Assembly (NCBI GenBank): GCA_016208915.1
Contig: JACQXE010000070.1
Coordinates: 1 to 37,063, forward strand
Direction: 5' to 3'
DNA: 37,063 nt
Origin: Nitrospirota bacterium
Lineage (GTDB): Bacteria > Nitrospirota > Thermodesulfovibrionia > Thermodesulfovibrionales > UBA1546
Part shown: positions 17,797 through 25,600 of the stretch, one piece after another
How positions within the stretch are numbered: position 1 is the stretch's first letter
How the letters are laid out: each line of letters opens with the position of its first letter
Translations under genes and position numbers: made by a program
Notes under the pieces: model-generated
The model's input: the letters and a program-made list of their open reading frames with translations, nothing else
Told to the model about the DNA's origin: nothing
Database searches by the model: none

Positions 17797-18363
17797 CTAT
17801 TTCAATAAAAACTCATTGTCAGACATATGCGCATCATGGCATGTTATGCATACGACATCATTAATTCCCTTATGAACGTCTCGTTTGGACACAGCATTCC
17901 TATCATGGCAGTAAAAACAGAACTCTGTTGCTTCAGAAACCAGGAGGAAGCGGTTGGATGAGGTATGGGGGTCATGGCATACCTTGCACCCCCCTGAGGC
18001 AATGGGGCCATGAAGCCTTTTATCTGTTCTGAATGTATGACAATTAAGGCAAAGAGCTTCAATAGGCATGATTAATTTATTGGAGCCTCTTTGGTGACAG
18101 CCTTCACACAGCCTTGCTGCATAAGGACCATGTTCTATATTCACGGTCTGAGGGATGTTTTTGCCTGATGCTGTTTTAACGGAGCCGGCATCGCCTTTTT
18201 TATGAGATGGCACGCCATCAAACAAAAAGCTTAGGACCTTATACCTCTGCTCAGGGGCGCCGAAGACATTGCCCTCTTTATCCTCGAGCAGATACTCTTT
18301 GGAACATCCGTATGCCAGGGCCATTGCCATAATAAAAACAATTATTAAAGTCCATCTTCCCAT
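17797..18363 (-). CDS. Pentaheme c-type cytochrome lipoprotein
   Basis: The 188-aa protein has a lipoprotein signal peptide with a lipobox-like LAYGC (Cys20). It has five CXXCH motifs: CEGCH, CLNCH, CKVCH, CFYCH and CITCH, several of the doubled type (CHDPH, CHDAH). It is 41 nt upstream of the beta-barrel gene and 32 nt downstream of an NHL lipoprotein gene. A small lipid-anchored multiheme cytochrome next to a barrel is what one expects of the periplasmic or surface partner of an outer-membrane electron conduit. That assignment is inference; the heme sites and lipobox are directly visible. Confidence 0.9.
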   Translation of the reverse strand: MGRWTLIIVFIMAMALAYGCSKEYLLEDKEGNVFGAPEQRYKVLSFLFDGVPSHKKGDAGSVKTASGKNIPQTVNIEHGPYAARLCEGCHQRGSNKLIMPIEALCLNCHTFRTDKRLHGPIASGGCKVCHDPHTSSNRFLLVSEATEFCFYCHDRNAVSKRDVHKGINDVVCITCHDAHMSDNEFLLK

Positions 18364-18395
18364 CTATACTTTTAAGATCGTTTTATTTCCCTGGT

Positions 18396-19583
18396 TCATT
18401 CCTCTGCCTTTTCAGGAGGAGCCTCCTGCTGGAACTTCTTCATTTTCTGAAGAACCTCCTCCTTGAGCGCCTCATCTGTAGGGTATTGCTTTCCTTTTTC
18501 TTTTCCAAAGGCGTATACGTTAACCATCCGGTCGCCAAACTGACTCGTTACCAGGATGAGGGCCTCAACCTCGAATCTCGGGTCCACATACTTCTCAAAG
18601 TATTTAATGTTTTCATAATCTACAATAACCTTTGCAGGAAGGTATAAATCTCCTGGTTTTCTGCCGGCCTTTCCAAAGAACATGAGGAGCCTGCCTTCTT
18701 TATTAAAAACCTGCACATTGTCAAATGCAGCATCCACAACATAAAGCCTGTCTTCCCTGTCTATTGCTATCCCTCTCGGCCTTGCAAAGGTGCTCGGGTT
18801 AGCGCCTAATTTCCCTACGATTCCTTTAAAGTGCCCATCCCTGTCGAATTTCACAATCTGGAATCTGGCGGAATCCGATACATAGAGGTAGCCTTCTTTA
18901 TCAAAGGCCACATTTGTCGGGATAGCGAGGATTCCCTCGGGCTCTTCTTTTTTCTGGCCAATCCTTTTTACGAGATCGCCTGTCTTTTTATCAAGAACCC
19001 TTACCTCTTTATTTTTGGGGTCCGCTACATAAAGTCTGTCTTCATAGACCGCAACGTCAACAGGCTTCCATTCGCCTGCTATTCCAAAGGTCCCTACATA
19101 GAAATCATTCTTGTCAAAGATAACAATCTGTCCCCTGATAGGGTCTGTCACATACTTTATGCCGTCCCTATCAATGGTTATGTTAACCGGCTGAATAAGC
19201 TTTCCGAGACCCTGTGCGCCCAGAAGCTTGCCAAAGGCGCCTTTCTCGAGATCAAAGACCATGAGTGTGTCATTGGTATCGCAGACATAAATCTTTCCAT
19301 TATGGATTGCAAGACCATATGGTTTATCAAGCCTTTTGAACATTTCCTGCCCGCCTGTTACGAACAGTTCAAATGCAGACTTTCCTTCTTCTATGTCTTG
19401 CGAACCTGTGTATGAAGTGAGATATTGTACGCGGGCGAGGTCAGGCGGGGAGGGATAAAATACAGGTTCCATCGGTTTCTTGGGAGGCGCGGCGCATCCT
19501 GTTACTATCAGGGCCAGGGCCATCAATACCACGTAGAGCATTGAATTTTTCACATTATTGTGGCTTCCACTTTTTACGAACAT
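18396..19583 (-). CDS. NHL-repeat beta-propeller lipoprotein
   Basis: The 395-aa protein has a signal peptide with lipobox IVTGC (Cys30) and a Pro-rich linker. It then has a propeller of NHL-like blades (GLAIHNGKIYVCDTNDTLMVFD, GYLYVSDSARFQIVKFD, RPRGIAIDREDRLYVVDAAFDNVQVFN) and a charged C-terminal tail. GAGGTG lies 6 nt before the ATG. It is the first gene of the NHL / pentaheme / barrel operon. A 46-bp inverted repeat (19601-19646) lies just upstream, in the probable leader. It is the second of two NHL lipoproteins in the locus. Confidence 0.9.
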   Translation of the reverse strand: MFVKSGSHNNVKNSMLYVVLMALALIVTGCAAPPKKPMEPVFYPSPPDLARVQYLTSYTGSQDIEEGKSAFELFVTGGQEMFKRLDKPYGLAIHNGKIYVCDTNDTLMVFDLEKGAFGKLLGAQGLGKLIQPVNITIDRDGIKYVTDPIRGQIVIFDKNDFYVGTFGIAGEWKPVDVAVYEDRLYVADPKNKEVRVLDKKTGDLVKRIGQKKEEPEGILAIPTNVAFDKEGYLYVSDSARFQIVKFDRDGHFKGIVGKLGANPSTFARPRGIAIDREDRLYVVDAAFDNVQVFNKEGRLLMFFGKAGRKPGDLYLPAKVIVDYENIKYFEKYVDPRFEVEALILVTSQFGDRMVNVYAFGKEKGKQYPTDEALKEEVLQKMKKFQQEAPPEKAEE

Positions 19584-19600
19584 TTTTACACCTCACATTA

Positions 19601-19646
19601 GATAAAATTTTAGCTTTTATCATAAATTAAAAGCTGAAATTTTATC
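19601..19646. promoter_or_regulatory. 46-bp near-perfect inverted repeat upstream of the NHL operon
   Basis: Two 19-nt arms (19601-19619 and 19628-19646) pair completely with a single G-U, around an 8-nt loop. They lie 18 nt before the NHL lipoprotein start. There is no U-run after it on the minus strand, so it is not an obvious terminator. It could be an operator, an mRNA-stabilising hairpin or part of a repeat element. Confidence 0.6.
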
Positions 19647-19680
19647 AACATCACTCCCTAAAAAGCCGTAAAACCTATCC

Positions 19681-19858
19681 TATGGAGCTTGTCTGAAAAC
19701 TCAGTATTTGTCATCCTCCGGCCCTGGTCGCCTTCGGCGCCACCAGAGGCGGGTAAACTTGACCGGGGGATCCAAAAGGTATTGAAAACACTGGATTCCC
19801 GCCTTCGCGAGAATGACGACTTTATGTGGGAATGGTAGTTTTTTAGACAGGCTCTATG
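19681..19858. repeat. MITE-like element upstream of the NHL operon
   Basis: Imperfect arms (GGAGCTTGTCTGAAAACT near 19684-19701; reverse complement of the right arm near 19838-19856 reads AGAGCCTGTCTAAAAAACT) enclose a GTCATCC...GAATGAC inner pair and several GC-rich hairpins. The right arm runs into the end of the small ORF at 19843-20040. Confidence 0.6.
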
Positions 19859-20040
19859 TCCCCCATATCACTGTTATTGTCTGCCTCGAGCATGCTCATA
19901 TAAATATATTGTATTGCCTGTTCCTGTTCCCAGACCCTTAATGATTTAAACACGCTCGACTGTTGTGCGATTAGGGTTGCTGTTTTAATTGAAAGATCCT
20001 TTTCCATGTTACATATTTCCCAAATCTGCCTCGATGTCAT
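19843..20040 (-). CDS. Small hypothetical protein (doubtful)
   Basis: A 65-aa ORF with no recognisable domain. Residues 12-50 look like ordinary amphipathic helix. The last residues come from the arm of the adjacent repeat element, and the ribosome-binding site is poor. An alternative start is the ATG at residue 12. It might be a remnant of a larger gene or a small regulator; I cannot say. Confidence 0.3.
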   Translation of the reverse strand: MTSRQIWEICNMEKDLSIKTATLIAQQSSVFKSLRVWEQEQAIQYIYMSMLEADNNSDMGDIEPV

Positions 20041-20133
20041 AACCTTATCTTAATCTTACCTAAAGTCAAGCAAACTTCATGCCAGAGATGAGTTAATTAG
20101 CTTCTTATATACGAAACAATGCAACTACGGGTC

Positions 20134-20169
20134 AAAAAAAAGAGGGAATGGATTCCATTCCCTCTTTTT
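20134..20169 (-). terminator. Strong (bidirectional) terminator after the tetraheme cytochrome
   Basis: A perfect 10-bp stem GAGGGAATGG/CCATTCCCTC (20142-20151, 20155-20164) with a 3-nt loop is followed on the minus strand by eight T (20134-20141). On the plus strand it is followed by five T, so it can act both ways. Confidence 0.9.
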
Positions 20170-20188
20170 AGCGCTTGATATTACTATA

Positions 20189-20962
20189 TTACTGGTTCTT
20201 TCCTAAATGGCATGCCAGACAGAGTCCGCTCTGAGCTTCAGTTGTCCACAGGAATTTTTCGCCTGTGTTCTTTGAGTTGTGAACATCATGGCATGTTGAG
20301 CACTCCATTGAATCTGCTCCAACTGAGCCATTGTACCACAGAAGCTGGCCAATTGTGTATGCGCCGAGAGATGAGGTTGTTGGCTCTATCTCGTCATCTG
20401 AGGCCTGAGCTGCAGCATAGTCAAACCCTATTGGATGGTGGTTTGTAAGGTCTCCATTGTAGCCGATGACATTGCAATTAGTAGCAACAAATGTTTTGTC
20501 AGCTGCTCCTTTGGAGGTTGGGCATGTTTGTGCTGTTCCATATGCATTAGTAGCAACGGTAGCATCGTGGCAGCTCAAGCAAAGCTTTGATATACCACCT
20601 GGCTCAACAGCATTAGCCTCTGCATATGATGCATGGTTTGCATCAGATGGCTCCTCAGAACCATTTGAATACATTGTCCATGATGTGGTGGTAGTAAGAG
20701 CATGGTTCCAGAGAGGCACATAATTTACACCCACTGTAGCTGCATCTGCTGGTTTGATTGTGTGATGCGGTGCATGGCAATAAATACATATTCTGTTAAG
20801 TCCTGCTTGCTCAGCAGTATCACCCCATAAAACGCCTCCGCCAAGTGAGCTGAGGTCATGCGGTGTTCCACCGATACCAGATCCAGGGGCAGTTCCTGCC
20901 ATAACAGCAGAAGCCATCAAGACTATCCCCAGTGTCAGAAATAATACAAATAACTTTCTCAT
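20189..20962 (-). CDS. Secreted tetraheme c-type cytochrome
   Basis: The protein has a clear signal peptide (RKLFVLFLTLGIVLMASAVMA) and four CXXCH sites: CIYCH, CLSCH, CSTCH and CLACH, with doubled-CXXCH context (CHAPHH, CHDVH). Extra cysteines occur at TCPTSKG and NCNVIG. I start it at the ATG at 20962 (257 aa), because the in-frame ATG at 20974 is itself part of the GGAGG ribosome-binding site for 20962. It is monocistronic, with a sigma-54-type promoter at 21093-21108 and a strong terminator. The isolated, apparently strongly expressed arrangement is what one would expect of an abundant structural or shuttle cytochrome. Its size and heme number are similar to the tetraheme filament cytochrome OmcE, but homology is not established here. 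Confidence 0.92.
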   Translation of the reverse strand: MRKLFVLFLTLGIVLMASAVMAGTAPGSGIGGTPHDLSSLGGGVLWGDTAEQAGLNRICIYCHAPHHTIKPADAATVGVNYVPLWNHALTTTTSWTMYSNGSEEPSDANHASYAEANAVEPGGISKLCLSCHDATVATNAYGTAQTCPTSKGAADKTFVATNCNVIGYNGDLTNHHPIGFDYAAAQASDDEIEPTTSSLGAYTIGQLLWYNGSVGADSMECSTCHDVHNSKNTGEKFLWTTEAQSGLCLACHLGKNQ

Positions 20963-21092
20963 TTTTTCCTCCATATTGTTGTGAATCTTTGTTCTTTGTC
21001 AATGACAAAGAATCTCTTCCTTTTGCTCTTCTCCGGAACCCCCGTACCTCGAAGAGCCAAGTCATAATAGCAGGTAAACTTATCTGTTTAGA

Positions 21093-21108
21093 AGCAATTC
21101 CTATGCCA
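21093..21108 (-). promoter_or_regulatory. Sigma-54 (-24/-12) promoter for the tetraheme cytochrome
   Basis: Minus strand TGGCATAGGAATTGCT: GG and GC are 12 nt apart, matching TGGCAC-N5-TTGCW with one mismatch in the -24 box. It lies about 130 nt upstream of the chosen start, leaving a roughly 115-nt leader. Confidence 0.72.
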
Positions 21109-21270
21109 GCAGTCAAATTTTAAGTTTCTCGCCTCAGGCGAGTCGCCGAGGAGACAAGTTTTAAGATACAAACTGCTTGAAAACAAAAGCAAATTTAATA
21201 AAATCTCCCTTTTGTTTTTCACTTTTCACTTTTTACTTTTCACTTTTTACTTTTCACTTCCGGCCTTTGT

Positions 21271-21310
21271 TGGGGTGAAATCACCCCGCGCTGGGGTAAA
21301 ATCACTCCAG
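21271..21310. repeat. GGGGTGAAATCACCCC palindrome, copy 1
   Basis: A 16-nt palindrome GGGGTGAAATCACCCC followed by CTGGGGTAAAATCACTCC. A second copy with the same following CTGGGG lies at 22299-22332. The two flank the SurA-like lipoprotein gene. Confidence 0.7.
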
Positions 21311-21349
21311 CCAAGTTCCTGCCCTTAACATTTCACATATATGTATCGT

Positions 21350-21441
21350 CATTCCCGCGAAGCTTGTCCCCGCAGGTCGTAAGCGGGGAGCGGGAATCCA
21401 GACTGAAAATTCTGGATTCCGTGTCAAGCACGGAATGACAA
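21350..21441. repeat. Dispersed GTCATTCC...GGAATGAC repeat
   Basis: An inverted pair GTCATTCCCGC / GGAATGACA encloses CCCCGC...GCGGGG and CAGACTGAAAATTCTGG stems. It is the same repeat class as the inner part of the 6753-6955 element. Confidence 0.7.
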
Positions 21442-21511
21442 ATATGACATTTGCTTGCCAGTTTGTTAGTTTTTCTGTTAACATTTCTCATTCTACATTT
21501 CAGGAGGAAAA

Positions 21512-22288
21512 ATGAAAAAAAATCTTTTAGGAATCATGGCCGCGCTTATCACTCTTGCATTTCTGGCAGTCCCTGCGTGCAAGAAGGCGGATGAACAAAA
21601 GGGAGCGACCCATGCCCCTGTATTGACCCCGGAACAAAAAAAGCAGGCAGAGATAGTAAAAAAAGGCATAGAAGAGTCAAAAAAGATAGTGGTTGCAAGG
21701 GTTAACGGCGCTGAGATAACAATGAGCGTAATTATAAGGGCAATGAACAAGCTTGCCCCGAGATATATCAAAGAAGGCCAGCCGGCAACGCCTGAGATAA
21801 CAGAAAAGATAAAAAAAGCAACCATTGACAGGGCGATATTTGAGGAACTTGCTGTTCAGGAGGCAATAAGGCAGGGTATAAATGTCAAGCCTGAGACTGT
21901 CAATAATGTAATAAAAAATCTAAAGACCCAGCTCGGAAGCGAAAAAGCATATAAGGAATATCTTGGAAATGCAGGGCTTACTGAAGACGGGCTTAAAAAA
22001 CAGATAGAGCGAAGCCACAGGTTTGAGCTTATCACAGCCAAAGAAATATACCAGAAGATCCAGCCTGACGAAAAGAAAATGAGGGATAAGTACGAGAAAA
22101 ATAAAGATAAATTTGCAGTCAGGACTTCAAAAAACGCCCCCCCCAAACAGATGACTTTTGAAGAGTCAAGAGACATAATCGAGAGAATGCTCAAGGCTGA
22201 GATTGGTGAAAAACGCATAAAAGAATGGGACAGCGAGCTAAGGAAAAATGCAAAGATCGAGGTGTTGCGTGGCGATGGGGTGAATTAA
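21512..22288 (+). CDS. SurA-like lipoprotein chaperone lacking the parvulin domain
   Basis: The 258-aa protein has a lipoprotein signal peptide with lipobox AVPAC (Cys23). It then has the SurA N-terminal chaperone fold homologous to the two isomerases at 13054-15408 (shared KKIVVARVNGAEITM segment and the ExRxRhKEWDSELRKNAKIEV-type end). The parvulin segment present in those paralogues (the GELSGVIKTS...HIIKL part) is absent here; the sequence runs directly from the SurA-like helices into the C-terminal helix. GGAGG lies 4 nt before the ATG. It lies upstream of the octaheme genes and between two palindromic repeats. A holdase or chaperone role for cytochrome export is inference. Confidence 0.87.
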   Translation: MKKNLLGIMAALITLAFLAVPACKKADEQKGATHAPVLTPEQKKQAEIVKKGIEESKKIVVARVNGAEITMSVIIRAMNKLAPRYIKEGQPATPEITEKIKKATIDRAIFEELAVQEAIRQGINVKPETVNNVIKNLKTQLGSEKAYKEYLGNAGLTEDGLKKQIERSHRFELITAKEIYQKIQPDEKKMRDKYEKNKDKFAVRTSKNAPPKQMTFEESRDIIERMLKAEIGEKRIKEWDSELRKNAKIEVLRGDGVN

Positions 22289-22298
22289 CATATACCTT

Positions 22299-22332
22299 GG
22301 GGTGAAATCACCCCTTTGCTGGGGGGAAATGA
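22299..22332. repeat. GGGGTGAAATCACCCC palindrome, copy 2
   Basis: Same 16-nt palindrome as at 21271, followed by TTTGCTGGGG. It lies 11 nt after the SurA-like lipoprotein stop and, with the following TTT, could serve as a weak terminator. Confidence 0.7.
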
Positions 22333-22496
22333 CATCGCCTTCAAAAAACTCCCTCTTATTTGCGCGCTGATATTAGCTCCGGCACCATGCGGCTTTTATT
22401 ACAGAAAGGGCTGCGAACCTTAATAATCTAATAATTACAAGCAATTACAAGATTCTTTTGCCATTAATTTTAGATGGGCGCTTTGTTTCGAAATAA

Positions 22497-22512
22497 TGGC
22501 ACAGAATTTGCT
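22497..22512 (+). promoter_or_regulatory. Sigma-54 (-24/-12) promoter for the first octaheme cytochrome
   Basis: TGGCACAGAATTTGCT has a perfect TGGCAC -24 box, a TTGCT -12 box and the required 12-nt GG-to-GC spacing. Transcription would start near 22523, about 150 nt before the start codon. Confidence 0.8.
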
Positions 22513-22673
22513 TCTAAGAGTATAGAGTTCAACCCCCAATTTAGCATCATAAGCAGCAGGTAACGTTGAGGTAAGAGGCGAAATGCCAAAGTTCAAGCCT
22601 CACACGTAAAAACTGGAAGCAATGGTGTTTTCAGTAATCAGAAAAACCCGAATAGGGAAAGGAGAAAAGTTTT

Positions 22674-25600
22674 ATGAACAAGCGTTTATGGCTTATAGCA
22701 GTACTTTCTGCTATATTGCTCCTTGCCGGTTTTTCAGTGGCAATGGCGGTCCATCCAACCGTAAATGTGTTAAAGGCAGACGGCACAGCAGCCGGCACAA
22801 CAGAAGCCTACAGCCCGAAGAACACATGCGGTGGTTGCCATTTTAACTGTTCAACAGGGGCATATAGCACAACAACTTCTGAGTGGTGCCAAGATTACAC
22901 CACAAAGAAGAACTGCGCATCAGTTGCATGCCCTGACTATGCATCAGTAGCTACAGATACTGTTACACATAATCAGGGATATGGAAATTCTGACGGCAAA
23001 ACAGCTTTTCAGGACTGGACAGCAACTTCACCTGCGCACGGCGTATCAGTTGGAAAACACAGCCAGCAGGGAAGGAATGAAGAATTCACATCATCAATGA
23101 GACAGATCTGGGGCGCACCCGGATTTGCAAGCTCACCAGGCATGTGGGGAAGATATTGACCACCGTCTAACCGTCAGTTGGCGGTAAAAGACATAATAAC
23201 AGGACCTTCCGGAACAGAAACAATAATGGACGCTGCAAAAAGGCAGATAGAGACATCCCCTATGGCATGGGCAACACAGTGCGGTGTTTGCCATGTTGGT
23301 GGCGGAGCGCTCGAACACGACAGAGACATGCTGCCTTATGGACAAGCAGGCGCAAACAATGAGGGTGACAGATATACATATCTTGGTAACCGCATTGTAG
23401 GCGGCGCTGTTACAGCAGGAGGCATTGTTGAGCTTACAGCTCCTCAAACCACACAGCTTTTTGCTGACAACAATGTTGAGGTTGACTGTATGATGTGTCA
23501 TGCAAACACGCTCCAGACAGGAGCAGCATGGTACAAGTCCATTGGTTGCAGCGATACCAACATGGTAGGCCCTGCTGATAACCCGAACTGCGATAGTACG
23601 AACGATGCAACCGGTCAGCCAGATTCAAGATTTACTTGGGTTAACGGCTCCTATGACTCCTTCAACAGGAATGCTGCTGTGTCAGCAGGCTGGTTTAAGC
23701 AGGCAGCATCAGCAGGTATTGGAGCAGCAATTACCCTTTCAGATGGTTCACTCAGCGGAACACCTGCAACCATTCCTGCGTCAGTAATCGCATATGCGCC
23801 TAACAGCGCAAACTGCGCTATCTGCCATGCAAGGAATGAGAATGATACCATTGGACTTCCGGGCGAGGCTCAGATGTACGGCGGCATGATTGTTGGTTTT
23901 GGAAACTACTTCAGGATGACACCTGCCGGCAATGCATTTGATTTTGACGAGATTAATACAGACGGAACCTCTTGCGGAGACGACTGCAAAAACAACACGC
24001 AGTGGAACGAATTCGGCTGTAAAACAGGCATGGGCAAGAGAGCTCAGAAAACAGGATACGGCTCATCAGACAGATTCGGCTTTGGAATCTGCTTTGGCTG
24101 CGCAATGTTCAGCGCTATGAACGGCGGGCCAATGGCATGGTGGGTAGGTATGGACGGAATCGAATACACTGCTGATGACGGCGTATGCGCGCTTCCGAGC
24201 GTCCGCGCATCATGTAATACAAAGGCCGGCGCTGACATTGTGGCTAATCCAATGAACATCTATGATGGTATGGGCTATCCAAAACAGATAGCCGGCAAGA
24301 TGCCTGATGTTGATGTTCATGACATGGTCACATCACCTGACAAGGATATCAAGTGCGGAACATGCCACTATGCAGTTTCCGGAACAACAGCGGCAAAGAC
24401 AATATCAGCAACAGTAGGCGGAACCGCATATACCTACACTTATGCGTCAAAGTCAATCGAGAAGATTGACCATATGATAGCACAGGGTTACAGCACACTT
24501 GAGAAGGCAAATGACTATCTCGACGGCACAGTAACATGCGAAGGCTGCCACAGTTCAACTGGAACACATCCAAACAAGGCAGCATTGAATCCTCCTGACC
24601 CTGACATAGCAGGAGGAGGGCATGTTAACATCCCTGCGCTTCACTTTGAGAAGATAGACTGCAGAACATGCCACATCCCTTCAGTATATGCAGCTCCTGG
24701 AAGGCTGTTACTCAGAGACTGGTCAGCAGGCGCATACAGACAGGCTGACGGAAGCAATGGAAATGCAAACCATTTTGATTTTGCATACAATTTTATGGAC
24801 GGCGGCGCAGTAACAATGCCTACTCTCAGGGCTTGGATAAAAACACCTGAGGGCACAAAGATAGCTCCTATTCTGCCTTCCACTCTCACAGTATGGACAG
24901 GTTCAGCAGTAAGGGCGTCTGATGACTTTGTTCTCGGCTGGTCTCCTGCAAAAACAAGAGACATCACTGCAGCAGCAGCAATTGTTTCTGCAAACAACTC
25001 AGGCTTTGGAATCAGGATTAACGGCACAAACGAACATCCTCCGTTCGAGGGATTCCAGCTTGCAGACCCGATTAAGATTGACTCTGCGGCAAAGATTGGC
25101 GCAATGGTCACAGAGCTTGGCGCAGCAAGGGCCACTGGCTATGCAAACCATGCAAAGGTCGGCAATGCAAGACTGAATATCTTCCCGACATTGTTTGACC
25201 CGTCACACGGCGTTACACCAAAGGCCTTTGCCCTTGGTTCACCTTCAAGTGGCGGCTGCATAATGTGCCATTCAAGCTCTAACACGGCTGACGCAACATA
25301 CAGCTCAAAATCAGTCGGATTCTTCGACAGCAAAAAAGAACTGCTGAAGAACGGTATGGTTCAGATGGCTGATTATGACTGCGGCGGCGGTGACATGGAT
25401 TATGAAACAGGCGGATGGCTCAACGCGGATCATCCTGACTGGTACTGCGGTATGTTCGACCCTCTAGCAATGGGCGGCGATAATGACGGCACATGCGATA
25501 CCTCTGAAGTAATGGCTTGCAGAGGCTATGTCGCAAGCAATCTGTATCCTCAGTTTGGAATGCCTGCTGATATCCCAATGCTGGTGGACGGCATATCCAT

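Larger units (their letters stand above)
20975..21511. other. Divergent intergenic region rich in repeats
   Basis: This 537-nt region holds the leader of the tetraheme gene with a GCTCTTC/GAAGAGC hairpin (about 21024-21055), a sigma-54-type promoter (21093-21108), a TTTTCACTTTT/TACTTTTCAC microsatellite (about 21216-21258), the palindromes at 21271-21310, and a GTCATTCCCGC...GGAATGACA repeat (about 21350-21441). I see no protein gene. Confidence 0.6.
22289..22673 (+). other. Leader region of the first selenocysteine-type cytochrome
   Basis: This 385-nt region holds the second palindrome copy (22299-22332), a sigma-54 promoter (22497-22512) and a roughly 150-nt leader. The leader contains a TGAGG...CCTCA stem with an inner GGC-GAAAT-GCC hairpin (about 22569-22605). 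I could not match the leader to a known riboswitch. No protein gene is seen. Confidence 0.55.

Noticed and set aside
21216-21258. CRISPR-like array (TTTTCAC/TTTTTAC repeats)
   Set aside because: The units are a few bases long and contiguous without spacers, so it is a microsatellite.
22523-22673. c-di-GMP (GEMM) riboswitch in the leader of the first octaheme gene
   Set aside because: A stem-loop is present, but the conserved GEMM sequence elements could not be recognised.
23157-23159. Sequencing error or pseudogene
   Set aside because: The paralogue has the same UGA in the same motif, and both downstream parts keep intact frames, all heme sites and synonymous differences.
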